A stretch of 64,000 bases of DNA from Serratia plymuthica (GTDB taxonomy: Bacteria; Pseudomonadota; Gammaproteobacteria; Enterobacterales; Enterobacteriaceae). The notes beneath the pieces are model-generated. The model saw only the letters and a program-made list of their open reading frames with translations. It did no database searches and was not told the DNA's origin. Numbering within the stretch: the stretch's first letter is position 1; each line of letters starts with the position of its first letter. Positions 1 through 10,025 of this stretch are shown here, piece by piece. The position numbers and the translations under genes are program-made. Location: the NCBI RefSeq assembly GCF_018336935.1, contig NZ_CP068771.1, positions 1,116,001 to 1,180,000 on the forward strand, in the 5' to 3' direction.

Positions 1-108
1 GGATCTGGCGTAAAAACGCGAAAAAGAGTGTGATATGCGTGATTCCGGTCAATTCGTCTGCGTAAAGGACGTTTATCATGGTTTACCAGATTTGGAAGCG
101 CGTAAAAA

Positions 109-132
109 CGCTGTATACACAATTATATAGCG
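109..132. promoter_or_regulatory. ModE-type molybdate operator upstream of moaA
   Basis: The half-sites CGCTGTATA and TATATAGCG form an imperfect inverted repeat separated by 6 bp. This matches the remembered ModE layout (CGnTATATA, 6-bp spacer, TATATAnCG) with one mismatch. In E. coli, ModE-molybdate binds upstream of moaA and activates the operon. Here the box lies about 240 bp before the moaA start and upstream of the riboswitch, which fits an activator site. A possible promoter follows (TTGGCT near 144, TAGTAT near 168), but that is weak. Confidence 0.7.
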
Positions 133-227
133 AAATTGCGGGTTGGCTATCGCGTTTATTTAGCGCTAGTATTCTGGTGAAAACCACGGTTTCGTTCCGG
201 CTATTCAAGCAGCGGGAACTGAGACCA

Positions 228-334
228 AAACTCCTAGCCTCTGGGCCTACGTTGTTCCTGCGAACAATATGGCGCTTGGGCCGTGGCGAAGTCAGCCACC
301 AGGGTGCAGAGTGGAAACGCTTGCATCTCCCGAC
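228..334 (+). ncRNA. Molybdenum cofactor (Moco) riboswitch in the moaA leader
   Basis: The segment keeps the landmarks of the Moco RNA ahead of E. coli moaA: the 5' strand CTCCTAGCCTCTGG, a local hairpin GTTGTTC/GAACAAT, a GTGGC/GCCAC helix, and a helix capped by a GAAA tetraloop (AGTG-GAAA-CGCT). It ends with a CTCCCGACTTTGGA segment and then the moaA ribosome-binding site AAAGG. In E. coli this RNA represses moaA translation when cofactor is plentiful. The ends are approximate because I folded it by eye. Confidence 0.85.
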
Positions 335-348
335 TTTGGAAAGGTGTT

Positions 349-1335
349 ATGGTGCCGCAACTCATTGATGCTTATGAGCGTAAGTTCTATTACTTGCGCC
401 TGTCGATCACCGACGTGTGCAACTTCCGTTGCACCTACTGCTTGCCTGACGGTTACCAGCCTAAAGGCAGCCCGAAAACCTTCCTGTCGCTGGATGAAAT
501 CCGGCGCGTCAGCCGCGCATTCGCCGAACTGGGTACTGAAAAGGTCCGCCTTACCGGCGGTGAACCTTCGCTGCGCCGCGATTTTACCGAGATCATCGCC
601 GCCGTGCGTGAAAACCCGGCCATCCGTACCCTAGCGGTCACCACCAACGGTTACCGCCTGGCGCGCGACGTTGCCCAGTGGCGCGACGCCGGCCTGACGG
701 CGATCAATGTCAGCGTCGACAGTCTGGACGCCCGCCAGTTTCACGCCATTACCGGCCAGGACAAGTTCCGCCAGGTGATGGACGGCATCGATGCCGCGTT
801 TGCCGCCGGGTTCGACAAGGTCAAGGTCAATGCGGTGCTGATGCGTGACGTCAATCATCAGCAACTGGGCGCATTCCTGCACTGGATCAAAGACCGCCCG
901 ATCCAACTGCGTTTTATCGAACTGATGGAAACCGGTGAGGGTGGCGAGCTGTTTCGCCGGCACCACGTGTCCGGCGAAGTGATTCGTTTGCAACTGGAGC
1001 GGCAGGGCTGGCAACGGCAACCGCGCGGCCGCAGCGACGGCCCGGCGCAGGTGTTCAGCCACCCCGATTACCAGGGTGAAGTGGGGTTGATCATGCCGTA
1101 CGAAAAAGATTTCTGCGCCAGTTGCAACCGGCTGCGGGTTTCCGCTATCGGCAATCTGCACCTGTGCCTGTTCGGCGAGCAGGGCATCACGCTGCGCGAT
1201 CTGCTGGCGGACGACGGCCAGCTCGAGGCATTGAAGCAACGTATCCAGGGCGGATTGCTGAGCAAAAAACAGACCCATTTCCTGCATCAAAACAACACCG
1301 GCATTACCCAGAACCTGTCGTTTATCGGCGGCTGA
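349..1335 (+). CDS. moaA: GTP 3',8-cyclase MoaA
   Basis: Radical-SAM enzyme that, with MoaC, converts GTP to cyclic pyranopterin monophosphate, the first step of molybdenum cofactor synthesis in the cytoplasm. The 328-residue protein has the N-terminal CxxxCxxC cluster motif (CNFRCTYC, residues 24-31) and the C-terminal cysteine trio (FCASCNRL then LHLCLF) for the second 4Fe-4S cluster. It ends in the conserved GG. An upstream in-frame start at 283 would lie inside the riboswitch, so I chose the ATG at 349, which follows GGAAAGG and matches the E. coli start. It is the first gene of moaABCDE. Confidence 0.97.
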   Translation: MVPQLIDAYERKFYYLRLSITDVCNFRCTYCLPDGYQPKGSPKTFLSLDEIRRVSRAFAELGTEKVRLTGGEPSLRRDFTEIIAAVRENPAIRTLAVTTNGYRLARDVAQWRDAGLTAINVSVDSLDARQFHAITGQDKFRQVMDGIDAAFAAGFDKVKVNAVLMRDVNHQQLGAFLHWIKDRPIQLRFIELMETGEGGELFRRHHVSGEVIRLQLERQGWQRQPRGRSDGPAQVFSHPDYQGEVGLIMPYEKDFCASCNRLRVSAIGNLHLCLFGEQGITLRDLLADDGQLEALKQRIQGGLLSKKQTHFLHQNNTGITQNLSFIGG

Positions 1336-1438
1336 CACCCTGCGTATTTCAACGCGCAGCGTTGTCGGTTGCACGCGGTCACCCCTGATGACGGCCGGGA
1401 ATCTATTGGGTATCCAACGAAGAGGAGCATCGTTAACA

Positions 1439-1951
1439 ATGAGCCATGCCAGCAGTGAATTCATTCCGGCGCACATCGCCATTCTGACCGTCTCGGACAG
1501 CCGCGGCGAAGAGGAAGACACCTCAGGCCAGTATCTGCAGGAAGCGGCGCAGGAGGCGGGCCATCGGGTGGTGGATCGCGCCATCGTCAAAGACGATAAA
1601 TACCAGATCCGCGCGCGGGTTTCCGCGTGGATTGCCGATGAAGGCGTGCAGGCGGTGCTGATCACCGGCGGTACCGGTTTTACTGCCCGCGACAACACCC
1701 CGGAAGCGCTGCTGCCGCTGTTTGACCGCGAGGTCGAAGGGTTCGGCGAGCTGTTCCGCATGGTGTCCTACGAAGAAATCGGCACCGCCACTATCCAGTC
1801 GCGCGCGCTGGCCGGCATCGCCAACCGGACGGTGATTTTCGCCATGCCGGGTTCGACCCGCGCCTGCCGCACCGCCTGGGAGCGCATTATTGAAGAGCAG
1901 TTGGACGCGCGCCACCGCCCGTGCAACTTCCAGCCTCATCTGAAGAGATAA
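1439..1951 (+). CDS. moaB: Molybdenum cofactor biosynthesis protein MoaB
   Basis: 170-residue MogA/MoaB-fold protein, the same length as E. coli MoaB. It has the family segments TVSDSR near the N-terminus, the TGGTG loop near residue 80 and the AMPGS motif. In E. coli the adenylyltransferase step is done by MogA and MoaB has little activity, so its role here is uncertain. The ATG at 1439 follows AGAGGAG, and MSHASSEF resembles known MoaB starts. An earlier in-frame ATG at 1388 lacks a good ribosome site. It lies 103 bp after moaA and 5 bp before moaC. Confidence 0.95.
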   Translation: MSHASSEFIPAHIAILTVSDSRGEEEDTSGQYLQEAAQEAGHRVVDRAIVKDDKYQIRARVSAWIADEGVQAVLITGGTGFTARDNTPEALLPLFDREVEGFGELFRMVSYEEIGTATIQSRALAGIANRTVIFAMPGSTRACRTAWERIIEEQLDARHRPCNFQPHLKR

Positions 1952-1956
1952 GATCC

Positions 1957-2436
1957 ATGACGCAGCTAACCCATATTAACGCCGCGGGCGAAGCCCATAT
2001 GGTCGACGTGTCCGCCAAGGCGGAGACGGTGCGCGAAGCCCGTGCCGAGGCCTTTGTCGAGATGCTGCCCACCACGCTGGCGATGATCCTCGGCGGTAGC
2101 CACCATAAGGGCGATGTATTCGCCACGGCGCGTATCGCCGGCATTCAGGCGGCGAAACGCACCTGGGAACTGATCCCGCTGTGCCACCCGTTGATGCTGA
2201 GCAAGGTTGAAGTGCAGTTGGAGGCGCAACCGGAACACAGCCGGGTGCGCATCGAAACCTGCTGCCGGCTGACCGGCAAGACCGGCGTCGAAATGGAAGC
2301 GCTGACCGCCGCCTCGGTAGCCGCGTTGACCATTTACGACATGTGCAAAGCGGTGCAGAAAGATATGGTGATCGGCCCGGTGCGGCTGCTGGCGAAAAGC
2401 GGCGGCAAGTCCGGTGATTTTAAGGTGGACCTATGA
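1957..2436 (+). CDS. moaC: Cyclic pyranopterin monophosphate synthase MoaC
   Basis: MoaC takes the MoaA product (3',8-cyclo-GTP) to cyclic pyranopterin monophosphate. The 159-residue protein has the family blocks [19 protein letters not shown] and the [11 protein letters not shown] active-site segment carrying the conserved Asp and Lys. The start at 1957 gives MTQLTHIN, as in E. coli. Its TGA overlaps the moaD ATG by 4 nt, so the two are probably translationally coupled. Confidence 0.97.
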   Translation: MTQLTHINAAGEAHMVDVSAKAETVREARAEAFVEMLPTTLAMILGGSHHKGDVFATARIAGIQAAKRTWELIPLCHPLMLSKVEVQLEAQPEHSRVRIETCCRLTGKTGVEMEALTAASVAALTIYDMCKAVQKDMVIGPVRLLAKSGGKSGDFKVDL

Positions 2437-2678
2437 TTAACATTCTGTTTTTTGCGCAGGTGCGCGAACTGGTGGGCACCGGCGATTTGTCGATGCCGGC
2501 GGACTATCCCACGGTAGAGGCGCTGCGCAAGGCGCTGTGCGCACGCGGCGAGCGCTGGGCGTTGGCGCTGGAATCCGGCAGGCTGCTGACGGCGGTCAAT
2601 CAGTCGCTGGTGGCGGCAGAGCACCCGCTGCGCGCCGGCGATGAAGTCGCTTTCTTTCCGCCGGTAACCGGAGGTTAA
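2433..2678 (+). CDS. moaD: Molybdopterin synthase sulfur carrier subunit MoaD
   Basis: Small ubiquitin-fold subunit (81 residues) that carries sulfur as a C-terminal thiocarboxylate for building the dithiolene of molybdopterin. The C-terminus ends PPVTGG, with the double glycine that is adenylated by MoeB. It overlaps moaC by 4 nt and sits 2 bp before moaE, its partner subunit. Confidence 0.96.
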   Translation: MINILFFAQVRELVGTGDLSMPADYPTVEALRKALCARGERWALALESGRLLTAVNQSLVAAEHPLRAGDEVAFFPPVTGG

Positions 2679-2680
2679 CA

Positions 2681-3148
2681 GTGGAAAATACCCGTATCCG
2701 CGTTGGCGCCGCGCCCTTCAGCGTCGGCGATGAGTATCAGTGGCTGGCGCAGTGCGATGACGACGGTGCCGTCGTGACCTTCACCGGCAAGGTGCGCAAC
2801 CATAATCTGGGCGATAACGTCAGTGCGCTGACGCTGGAGCACTACCCGGGCATGACCGAAAAAGCGCTGGCGGAGATCGTCGAAGAAGCGCGCGGCCGCT
2901 GGCCGTTGCAACGGGCGACGGTGATCCACCGCGTGGGCGAGCTGTTTCCCGGCGAGGAGATTGTGTTCGTCGGCGTGACCAGCGCGCACCGCAGCATGGC
3001 GTTCGCCGCCACCGAGTTCATCATGGACTACCTGAAAACCCGTGCGCCGTTCTGGAAGCGCGAGGCAACCGGGCAGGGGGAGCGCTGGGTCGACGCGCGC
3101 GACAGCGATCGTCAGGCGGCGGAACGTTGGCATAATGCGAGTAAATAA
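2681..3148 (+). CDS. moaE: Molybdopterin synthase catalytic subunit MoaE
   Basis: Large subunit of the MoaD-MoaE synthase, which inserts two sulfurs into cyclic pyranopterin monophosphate. The 155-residue protein shows the conserved FTGKVRNHN, HYPGMTEK, HRVG, HRSMAF and PFWKRE segments, the last holding an active-site lysine. It starts at a GTG (2681) behind GGAGG, which overlaps the end of moaD. It is the last gene of the operon. Confidence 0.97.
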   Translation: MENTRIRVGAAPFSVGDEYQWLAQCDDDGAVVTFTGKVRNHNLGDNVSALTLEHYPGMTEKALAEIVEEARGRWPLQRATVIHRVGELFPGEEIVFVGVTSAHRSMAFAATEFIMDYLKTRAPFWKREATGQGERWVDARDSDRQAAERWHNASK

Positions 3149-3227
3149 AGGGTAAACCGCAGAAATATATCAATACCTTTGCAACTTTCAGGCTAGGCTT
3201 TCTGTGGTAGGCTTATAGCAGGCCGAG

Positions 3228-3241
3228 CCCCATAAATGGGG
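3228..3241 (+). other. Short hairpin between moaE and ybhL
   Basis: CCCCAT and ATGGGG pair around an AA loop, 36 bp before the ybhL start. It could be the moaE terminator stem or a leader hairpin of ybhL. There is no clear T-run, so the role is open. Confidence 0.3.
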
Positions 3242-3277
3242 TTCGAAATCTTGTTTCATACGCAAAAGGTAACCGTC

Positions 3278-3988
3278 ATGGACCGATATCCACGCTCTAA
3301 TGGTTCAATCGTTGAACGTGCCAACAGCGGCATTCAGGCTTATATGGCGCAGGTTTATGGCTGGATGACCTGTGGCCTGCTGTTGACGGCATTCGTTTCC
3401 TGGTACGCGGCCAATACGCCTGCGATCCTCAACTTCATCTTCTCCAGCCAGATCACCTTCTTCGGCCTGATTATCGCCCAGTTGGCGCTGGTGTTCGTGA
3501 TTTCCGGCATGGTCAACCGCCTGAGCGGCACTGTGGCTACGTCGCTGTTTATGCTTTATTCGGCGCTGACCGGGCTGACGCTTTCCAGCATTTTCATCGC
3601 TTACACCTACAGCTCGATCGCCAGCACCTTTGTGGTGACCGCCGGCATGTTTGGCGCGATGAGCCTGTACGGTTACACCACCAAGCGTGACTTGAGCGGT
3701 TTCGGCAGCATGCTGTTTATGGCGCTGATCGGTATCGTGCTGGCCTCGCTGGTAAACATCTGGCTGAAAAGCACGGCGTTGATGTGGGCGATTACCTATA
3801 TCGGGGTGCTGGTATTCGTCGGCCTGACGGCGTACGACACGCAAAAACTCAAGGCGATGGGCGAGCAGCTGAACGCCGATGATAAAGACAGCTTCCGCAA
3901 ATACGCCATCGTCGGCGCGCTGACGCTGTATCTTGATTTCATCAACCTGTTCCTGATGTTATTACGCATTTTCGGCAACCGTCGCTAA
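3278..3988 (+). CDS. ybhL: Bax inhibitor-1 family inner-membrane protein YbhL
   Basis: Predicted seven-helix membrane protein of the BI-1/YccA family (236 residues), close to E. coli YbhL along its length: MDRYPRS at the start, YGYTTKRDLSGFGSML in the middle and LLRIFGNRR at the end. Family members are linked to calcium leak or membrane homeostasis, but the E. coli protein has no firm function. The ATG at 3278 was chosen over an upstream in-frame ATG at 3236 because it matches the family start. As in E. coli, it lies between moaE and convergent ybhR. Confidence 0.93.
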   Translation: MDRYPRSNGSIVERANSGIQAYMAQVYGWMTCGLLLTAFVSWYAANTPAILNFIFSSQITFFGLIIAQLALVFVISGMVNRLSGTVATSLFMLYSALTGLTLSSIFIAYTYSSIASTFVVTAGMFGAMSLYGYTTKRDLSGFGSMLFMALIGIVLASLVNIWLKSTALMWAITYIGVLVFVGLTAYDTQKLKAMGEQLNADDKDSFRKYAIVGALTLYLDFINLFLMLLRIFGNRR

Positions 3989-4136
3989 CACGGTTTTAAC
4001 CGGGCTGCGACACGGCGCTCTTGTCCACCGTACGCTGCTCGAAATGCTCATTGACTATGTGTCAACTGCGCTTTCTGTGCTGCGGGCGGTGCCCAATAGC
4101 TTGGTCTCGCCGCGGTTAAACTCAGTGTTGGATAGT

Positions 4137-4170
4137 GGGGTTCAGTTCACATGTACTGAACCCCTTTTTT
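4137..4170 (+). terminator. Rho-independent terminator after ybhL
   Basis: GGGGTTCAGT pairs with ACTGAACCCC around an 8-nt loop and is followed by six T on the plus strand. It ends at the stop codon of convergent ybhR. Its T-run serves plus-strand transcription. Confidence 0.85.
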
Positions 4171-5275
4171 ATGCCATTTTGCGGCGGAACATGGCGTAGG
4201 CGGCGCTGCCGGTGGTGGCGGTGATCACCAGCAGCGGCCACAGGCTGTGCCAGATAATGCGGAAGCTGGCGTCCTTCAAATAGATCTGTTTGGTGATGTC
4301 GGTAAAGTGGCGAATCGGGTTAACCCAGGTGAGGTCCTGCAGCCACACCGGCATGTTCTCCACCGGCGAGACATAACCGGAAAGCAGGATCGCCGGCATC
4401 ATAAACACGAACACGCCGATAAACGCCTGCTGCTGCGTGGCGCACAGCGACGAAATCAGCAGCCCGAACCCCACCAACGACAGCCCGTAAACCAGCATGG
4501 TGCCGTAGAACAGCAGCAGCGAGCCGGCGAACGGGATCTGGTACATGAAGATGCCAATCATCAGCACTATGCTGGCCTGGAAGGTGGCGACAATCAGCGC
4601 CGGCACCGCTTTGCCGATAAAAATCTGCCAGGTGGTCAGCGGTGACACCAGCAACTGCTCCAGCGTGCCCTGTTCGCGTTCGCGCGCCACCGACAGCGAA
4701 GTGACAATCAGTACGCCGATGGTGGTGATCATGGCGATCAGCGAAGGCACCACGAACCATTTGTAATCCAGATTCGGGTTATACCAGTTACGCACCACCA
4801 GCTCGCTGTTGTTGGGTTTGACGCGGTTGCCGATCAGCTCGTTTTGATAATCCTGCACAATTTGCTGCACATAGTTGGCGGCGATCTGCGCGCTGTTGGA
4901 ATTGCGCCCGTCGAGCAGCAATTGCAGCGGGGCGGTCGTGCCGCTGGCGATATCGCGCGAGAACTGCGCCGGGAAGCGGATCAGCAGCAACGCCCGCTGG
5001 TTGTCGAGGGTGGCTTGTATCTCTTGCGGGCTGCGCAGCAGCAAGACGTGCGAAAAGGCTTTCGCCTTGGCGAAGCGCTGGGTCAGCTCCACCGAAGCAT
5101 GGCCGCTGTCTTCGCTGTACACCGCGATGGTGGCGTTGGTCACCTCCAGCGTGGCGGCGAACGGGAACAGCAGCACCTGCAGAATAACCGGTAAAATCAG
5201 GATGGCGCGGGTCTGCGGATCGCGCAGCAGCGATTGCATTTCCTTAATGATTAACGTCCAGAGACGGTGAAACAT
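4169..5275 (-). CDS. ybhR: ABC-2 type exporter permease YbhR
   Basis: Inner-membrane half-permease of the YbhFSR exporter (368 residues). An N-terminal helix is followed by a large periplasmic domain and five or six C-terminal helices, the usual ABC-2 plan. The [17 protein letters not shown] segment is the family's cytoplasmic coupling motif. In E. coli this operon affects sensitivity to cefoperazone and chloramphenicol, and YbhFSR has been reported as a sodium/lithium exporter. It starts 9 bp after ybhS and is the last gene of the operon. Confidence 0.93.
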   Translation of the reverse strand: MFHRLWTLIIKEMQSLLRDPQTRAILILPVILQVLLFPFAATLEVTNATIAVYSEDSGHASVELTQRFAKAKAFSHVLLLRSPQEIQATLDNQRALLLIRFPAQFSRDIASGTTAPLQLLLDGRNSNSAQIAANYVQQIVQDYQNELIGNRVKPNNSELVVRNWYNPNLDYKWFVVPSLIAMITTIGVLIVTSLSVAREREQGTLEQLLVSPLTTWQIFIGKAVPALIVATFQASIVLMIGIFMYQIPFAGSLLLFYGTMLVYGLSLVGFGLLISSLCATQQQAFIGVFVFMMPAILLSGYVSPVENMPVWLQDLTWVNPIRHFTDITKQIYLKDASFRIIWHSLWPLLVITATTGSAAYAMFRRKMA

Positions 5276-5284
5276 ACTTCCCCC

Positions 5285-6451
5285 TTAGTCCAGCCGCCGC
5301 TGGGTTTTCCAGGCCGTCAGGCCGATAAACACCGTCGCCGAGGCGATCAGGAACAGCAGATTAATCATCAGTACCGTGCCGACGTTGCCCGCCAAAAACA
5401 GCGTCTGCAACGTGCTGACGAAGTAGCGCGCCGGGATGATATAAGTCACGGCGCGCACGATCGCCGGCATGCTGTCGATTTGGAAGATAAAGCCGGACAG
5501 CATGATCGAAGGCAGAAAGGCGGCGTTCAGCGCCACCATTGCCGCGTTGAACTGGTTACGGGTGATGGTGGAAATCAACAGCCCCATGCCGAGCGTGCTG
5601 GCGAGGAATAGGCTGCTGATCACGAACAAAATCAGCAGCGAACCGCGATAGGGCACGCCGAGCACGAATACCGACACCACCATGCACAGCACCATGGCGA
5701 TCACGCCGAGGAAGTAGTAGGGCACCAGTTTGGAAAGCAACAGTTCGCTGCGCGTCACCTGCGTGGAGAGCAGGGCTTCCATGGTGCCGCGTTCCCATTC
5801 GCGGGCGATCACCAGCGAGGTGAGGATCGCGCCAATCACTGTCATGATAATGGTGATGGCGCCGGGAATGATGTAATGCCGGCTGATTGCCGCCGGGTTA
5901 AACCAGTAACGCATCTGCACGTCAATCAGCGGCTTATCCTCGCGCCCGCGATCGGTGGCGCGCTGCTGCTGCCAGACTTGCCACACTCCCTGGGTATAGC
6001 CCTGGACAAAGTTGGCGGTGTTCGGCTCGCTGCCGTCGGTGATAATCTGGATTGGCGCGCTGTCGTGCGGCCGCGCCAGCTGTTTGTCGAAGTCATTGGG
6101 GATCACCACCAAGCCGCGGATCCGCCCGGCCTGCATCAGTTGGATCAACTGTTGGCGGTTGTCGCTGATGGTCGGTTCGATGTAGGGCGAACCGGCGAAA
6201 GCGTGGGCCAGATCGCGGGCGTCCTCGCTCTGTTGCTCCATTAAAATGCCCAGCCGCAGCTTGCTGGAGTCGAGGTTGATGCCGTAGCCGAAGATAAACA
6301 GCAACATCAATGGGATCACAAAGGCAATCAGCCCGCTGCTGGGATCGCGCAGGATCTGCCGCGTCTCTTTCAGACACAGCGCACGCAGCCGTCGCCAGGA
6401 GAAACCGCTGGCGTCGGTGGGGTTCTGGCTCACGGCTATTTTCTCGTTCAC
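5285..6451 (-). CDS. ybhS: ABC-2 type exporter permease YbhS
   Basis: Second half-permease of the YbhFSR exporter (388 residues). It is closely similar to E. coli YbhS, including [15 protein letters not shown] at the N-terminus, [14 protein letters not shown] after the first helix, and the [14 protein letters not shown] coupling motif. The N-terminal extension before SWRRLRAL is a little longer than in E. coli. Its start overlaps the end of ybhF by 4 nt. Confidence 0.94.
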   Translation of the reverse strand: MNEKIAVSQNPTDASGFSWRRLRALCLKETRQILRDPSSGLIAFVIPLMLLFIFGYGINLDSSKLRLGILMEQQSEDARDLAHAFAGSPYIEPTISDNRQQLIQLMQAGRIRGLVVIPNDFDKQLARPHDSAPIQIITDGSEPNTANFVQGYTQGVWQVWQQQRATDRGREDKPLIDVQMRYWFNPAAISRHYIIPGAITIIMTVIGAILTSLVIAREWERGTMEALLSTQVTRSELLLSKLVPYYFLGVIAMVLCMVVSVFVLGVPYRGSLLILFVISSLFLASTLGMGLLISTITRNQFNAAMVALNAAFLPSIMLSGFIFQIDSMPAIVRAVTYIIPARYFVSTLQTLFLAGNVGTVLMINLLFLIASATVFIGLTAWKTQRRLD

Positions 6452-8178
6452 GGCTGCTCCTCCCGATCGTAACCCTGCACCAGCTCGATAAACGCCTGCT
6501 CCATTGAAGGATTGGGGTTGTCGTCGCAGGCGATCTGCTGTTTGAGATCGTCCGGCGTGCCGGCGGCGATGATCTTGCCGCGATACACCAGCCCGATGCG
6601 ATCGCAGTATTCCGCCTCGTCCATAAAGTGGGTCGTGACCATCACCGTCACGCCTTTATCCACCATGCCGTTGATGTGCAACCAGAACTCGCGGCGGGTC
6701 AGGGGATCGACGCCCGAGGTCGGTTCGTCGAGAAACAGAATGTCCGGTTCGTGCATCAGCGCGCAGGCCAGTGCCAGCCGCTGCTTGAAGCCGAGCGGCA
6801 GTGAATCCGGCGTTTGGCTGAGGATTGGCTCAAAGTTGAAGGCGGTCGACATCTCGTTGATTTTGTCGCGCTGCGCTTTGCCGCTCAGGCCGTAGACGCC
6901 GGAGAAAAACTTCAGGTTCTGCGCCACCGTCAGGTTGCCGTACAGCGAGAATTTCTGCGCCATATAGCCCAGACGTTGGCGCGCTTTACCGGAGCTGGTT
7001 TTCAGATCCATATCCAGCACCAACGCCTTGCCTTCGGTCGGCACCAGCAGCCCGCACATCATTTTGAAGGTGGTGGACTTGCCGGCGCCGTTCGGGCCGA
7101 GCAGGCCGAAAATCTCGCCGCGCTGCACCTTGAAGTCCACGTGGTCGGTGGCGGCGAAATCGCCGAACTTCTTGGTCAGCCCCTGCGCTTCAATCACCGT
7201 TTGCGAGCTTTCACCCTCGACGGTCGGCATGATCTCCGCCAGCGCCGATTTACTGTTTGGCCCGCCGCCGAGCAGATCGATAAACGCATCCTCAAAGCGC
7301 GGATCCGCCTCCGTCATTTCCGCGTCCGGCAGATCCAGCGCCTGCAGTACCTGCCGGTGATCTTCGCCCTGCCTGAGGATCAGCCGCAGGTATTTGCCCT
7401 GGATCACCCCGTCGGTAACCGAAGGCAGGCAGATCGCCCGTTGCAGCAGGGCGCGGTGGCTGCCGGCGGGGGGCGCAATCAGCACTGTGCGCCCGACCAT
7501 GCGCTGGGTCAGGTCTTTAGGCGCGCCGCTGAACAGTAATTCCCCTTCATTGAGCAACAGCACTTCGCGGCACTGCTCGGCTTCGTCAAGATAGGAGGTG
7601 CTCCACAGGATCAGCATGCCGTCGTTGGCCAGTTCATGCACCATGCGCCACAGCTCGCGGCGCGAGATCGGATCGACGCCGACTCCCGGCTCATCCAGCA
7701 GCAGCACCTGCGGTTGGCCCACCAGCGTGCAGGCCAGCCCGAGCTTTTGCTTCATGCCGCCGGAAAGCTTGCCCGCGAGGCGGGTGGTAAAGCGCGTGAG
7801 ATCGGTGAAGGTCAGCAGCCGATCGAAGGTCTGTTTTCGCAGATCGCCGGTGACCCCGCGCAGATCGGCGTACAGCGTCAGGTTTTCCATGACGGTAAGA
7901 TCTTCATACAGCCCGAATTTTTGCGGCATGTAGCCGAGGATGGCGTGCAGTTGACGATCTTGCGCGATCGGATCCAGCCCGGCGACGCGCAGCATGCCGC
8001 TACTGGGTTTCAGTAACCCGGCCAGCATGCGCAGCAGGGTGGTTTTGCCGGCGCCGTCCGGGCCAACCAGCCCGGTGACCGCGCCACTGGTCAGGCGGGT
8101 GGTCAGGCTGGCGACCGCGGGTTTTGCCAACGATGGAAAACGTTTTTCCAATGCCTCCAGTTCAATAACCTGTTCCAT
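6448..8178 (-). CDS. ybhF: Tandem ABC transporter ATPase YbhF
   Basis: Cytoplasmic protein (576 residues) with two ABC ATPase domains, powering the YbhS/YbhR permease. Domain 1 has Walker [10 protein letters not shown], signature LSGGMKQ and Walker B VLLLDEPG. Domain 2 has GPNGAGKST, a degenerate signature (LPLGFKQ) and [10 protein letters not shown]. The ATG at 8178 gives [14 protein letters not shown], as in the family; upstream in-frame starts run into ybhG. It begins 10 bp after the ybhG stop. Confidence 0.95.
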   Translation of the reverse strand: MEQVIELEALEKRFPSLAKPAVASLTTRLTSGAVTGLVGPDGAGKTTLLRMLAGLLKPSSGMLRVAGLDPIAQDRQLHAILGYMPQKFGLYEDLTVMENLTLYADLRGVTGDLRKQTFDRLLTFTDLTRFTTRLAGKLSGGMKQKLGLACTLVGQPQVLLLDEPGVGVDPISRRELWRMVHELANDGMLILWSTSYLDEAEQCREVLLLNEGELLFSGAPKDLTQRMVGRTVLIAPPAGSHRALLQRAICLPSVTDGVIQGKYLRLILRQGEDHRQVLQALDLPDAEMTEADPRFEDAFIDLLGGGPNSKSALAEIMPTVEGESSQTVIEAQGLTKKFGDFAATDHVDFKVQRGEIFGLLGPNGAGKSTTFKMMCGLLVPTEGKALVLDMDLKTSSGKARQRLGYMAQKFSLYGNLTVAQNLKFFSGVYGLSGKAQRDKINEMSTAFNFEPILSQTPDSLPLGFKQRLALACALMHEPDILFLDEPTSGVDPLTRREFWLHINGMVDKGVTVMVTTHFMDEAEYCDRIGLVYRGKIIAAGTPDDLKQQIACDDNPNPSMEQAFIELVQGYDREEQP

Positions 8179-8188
8179 TACCGCCGCC

Positions 8189-9175
8189 TCAAGGTTTGGC
8201 AAAACGAACGGTGACCGGCATGCCCTGGCGCAACGCGTCATCGGCGTCGGTGACAATCACCCGCAGCCGGTACACCAAATCGGTGCGCAGATCCGGGGTT
8301 TCGACGCTTTTCGGCGTAAATTCGGCGGTCGGCGACACGAAGCCGATTTTGCCGTGATAAGGCTTGTTCGGCCGGCCATCGGTATAAATTTCCAGTTCGG
8401 CACCCGGCACCGCTTTACTCAGGCTGGATTCGTTCACATAGGCGCGCACCCACACCGGGCGAGTCAGCGAAAGCGTGAATACCGTGCCGCCGGCGCTGAG
8501 CATGGTGCCCGGCTCGATTGCGCGCGTCAGCACCGTGCCGGCCGAGGGGGAAACCAGGGTGGTATCGTGCAAATTCAGCTGTGCCTGCGCCAGCGCGGCC
8601 TCATTTTGCGCCAGATTGGCTTTGGCTTCTTCTATCTCCTGCGGGCGGTTGCCGCTGAGGTATTGCGACAGCTTGTCTTTCGAGGCCTGCAGGTTGGCCT
8701 GCGCCTGATTGCGCGAGGTGCGGGCATCTTCCAGCGCATCGGCGGAGGTGGCATTTTTCGCCCATAGCCCCTGCTGACGTTTGAAGAAGCTGTCGGCATA
8801 GTTAAAGGCGGAAAGGCGTTGCGCCACTTCCGAACGCACCTGGGCAATCTCTTCGGCGCGGTAACCGGCCAGCAGCAGCGCCAGCTTGGCCTTGGCGCTG
8901 GCGACGTTAGCCTGCGCCTGTTGCAGCGCGTTGATGTACGGCGCGTCGTCCAGCTTGCCGAGCAGTTGCCCGGGCTGAATGGCATCACCTTCGTCGACGG
9001 TCAGCGACGCCAGCCGCCCGTCGACGCGGAAGCCGAGATTCACCGTGCGGATATCGACGTTGCCGTACAGCGTCAGCGGCTGCTCTTGCTGCTGGTGGTA
9101 ATGCCAAAAACCATAACCGGCGCCGGCGATCAGCACGATAATCGCCACAATGATGGCACTGCGTTTCTTGTTCAT
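8189..9175 (-). CDS. ybhG: HlyD-family membrane fusion protein YbhG
   Basis: Periplasmic adaptor of the YbhGFSR efflux system (328 residues). One N-terminal membrane anchor (residues 7-24) is followed by a biotinyl-lipoyl-like region ([17 protein letters not shown]), a long alanine/glutamine-rich coiled-coil hairpin (about 90-210) and a C-terminal beta domain. It presumably links the inner-membrane pump to an outer-membrane channel. It is separated from cecR upstream by a complete ERIC element. Confidence 0.94.
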   Translation of the reverse strand: MNKKRSAIIVAIIVLIAGAGYGFWHYHQQQEQPLTLYGNVDIRTVNLGFRVDGRLASLTVDEGDAIQPGQLLGKLDDAPYINALQQAQANVASAKAKLALLLAGYRAEEIAQVRSEVAQRLSAFNYADSFFKRQQGLWAKNATSADALEDARTSRNQAQANLQASKDKLSQYLSGNRPQEIEEAKANLAQNEAALAQAQLNLHDTTLVSPSAGTVLTRAIEPGTMLSAGGTVFTLSLTRPVWVRAYVNESSLSKAVPGAELEIYTDGRPNKPYHGKIGFVSPTAEFTPKSVETPDLRTDLVYRLRVIVTDADDALRQGMPVTVRFAKP

Positions 9176-9197
9176 AACACTCCCTGCCTATAAAGAT

Positions 9198-9324
9198 TAA
9201 ACCCGATGAATTTCACGTTACGGCCAGGCGACAAGTGCGCGAATCCCCGGGAGCTTACTCAAGTAAGTGACTGGGGGGCGTGCACGCAGCCAACAACGCC
9301 GCAGCTTGAAATACGCGGGGTTTA
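9198..9324. repeat. Full-length ERIC (IRU) palindrome between cecR and ybhG
   Basis: A 127-bp imperfect palindrome, the canonical ERIC length, with ends TAAACCC and GGGTTTA. The core CCGGGAGCTTACTCAAGTAA and GTGACTGGGG is the standard ERIC sequence targeted by ERIC-PCR primers. Its last three bases supply the cecR stop codon. The element sits inside what is one operon in E. coli, so it would be transcribed into the cecR-ybhG mRNA as a long hairpin. Confidence 0.93.
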
Positions 9325-10011
9325 TGCGCCATAACGCTGGCGCAGCCCATTAACCAGAAGATCTATGTGTTCCGCCAGCACCTCGCCGATTTGCGCCGCT
9401 TCGGCCGTACCTATCTGCTGCCAGCCCGCCTGCCGGCGCACGGTTTCCCGCGCGATGCGAAACGACAGCACCTCGCCGAGCAGCGCATGGGTGTGCAGCA
9501 CGATTTTGGTCGAGCGCTCGTCGATGCCGGTATAGGCCGCCAGCAGGCGGCACAGTTTGCTATGCAGCGGCGCTATCACCTGCTGGTGGATCAGCGGATA
9601 AGCGTCGGTAGGGGAGAGTTGCTCGCGCGACATGATTTTGCTCAGGTTCAGCGTATGCGGTTGAGTCATCAGTTCGCTGAACGCCAGCAGCCCGCTTTTC
9701 AGGTAGGCGAGATACTGCTCCGGCCGGCGCTCGGCGGCAGGCCGTTGCCAGAAGCGGTCAATCTCCTCGGCCAACGGGCGGAATGCCTGCTGGATAAAAT
9801 CGGCAATCCACTGTGCAACGGCCAGATAAAGGCCTTCTTTGGAATTGAAGTAGTAGGTAATGGCGGCGATGTTCTGCCCGGCGCGCTGGGCGATATCGCG
9901 GGTGGTCGCGCCCTGAATGCCGTATTCGCCGAACATCTCGATGGCGGCGGCGATCAGCTGCCGGCGCGCCTGTTCGCCGCGCGCCCGGCCGGCAGTTTGG
10001 TTACCTGGCAT
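9322..10011 (-). CDS. cecR: TetR-family regulator CecR
   Basis: TetR-type repressor (229 residues) that in E. coli (CecR, formerly YbiH) controls the ybhGFSR exporter and rhlE. The N-terminal helix-turn-helix reads ATTRDIAQRAGQNIAAITYYF, written here in overlapping parts: ATTRDIAQRAG and QNIAAITYYFNSKEGLY. The C-terminal ligand domain keeps NLSKIMSREQLSPT and LHTHALLGEVLSFR. The ATG at 10011 is preferred to an in-frame TTG at 10026, because the TTG lies inside the palindromic operator. The stop codon is the last triplet of the ERIC. Confidence 0.92.
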   Translation of the reverse strand: MPGNQTAGRARGEQARRQLIAAAIEMFGEYGIQGATTRDIAQRAGQNIAAITYYFNSKEGLYLAVAQWIADFIQQAFRPLAEEIDRFWQRPAAERRPEQYLAYLKSGLLAFSELMTQPHTLNLSKIMSREQLSPTDAYPLIHQQVIAPLHSKLCRLLAAYTGIDERSTKIVLHTHALLGEVLSFRIARETVRRQAGWQQIGTAEAAQIGEVLAEHIDLLVNGLRQRYGA

Positions 10012-10025
10012 AGACAGTGCTCGCA

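Noticed and set aside
8..111. GCGTAAAAACGC repeated at 8-19 and 100-111
   Set aside because: Only two copies of a short AT-rich word; no function could be supported, although the second copy touches the ModE box.
78..368. 96-codon open frame starting at the window's left end
   Set aside because: It runs through the ModE box and the Moco riboswitch and has no ribosome site; the RNA explains the sequence.
6814..7539. 241-codon open frame antisense to ybhF
   Set aside because: Shadow frame with low-complexity composition; the opposite strand encodes a certain ABC ATPase.
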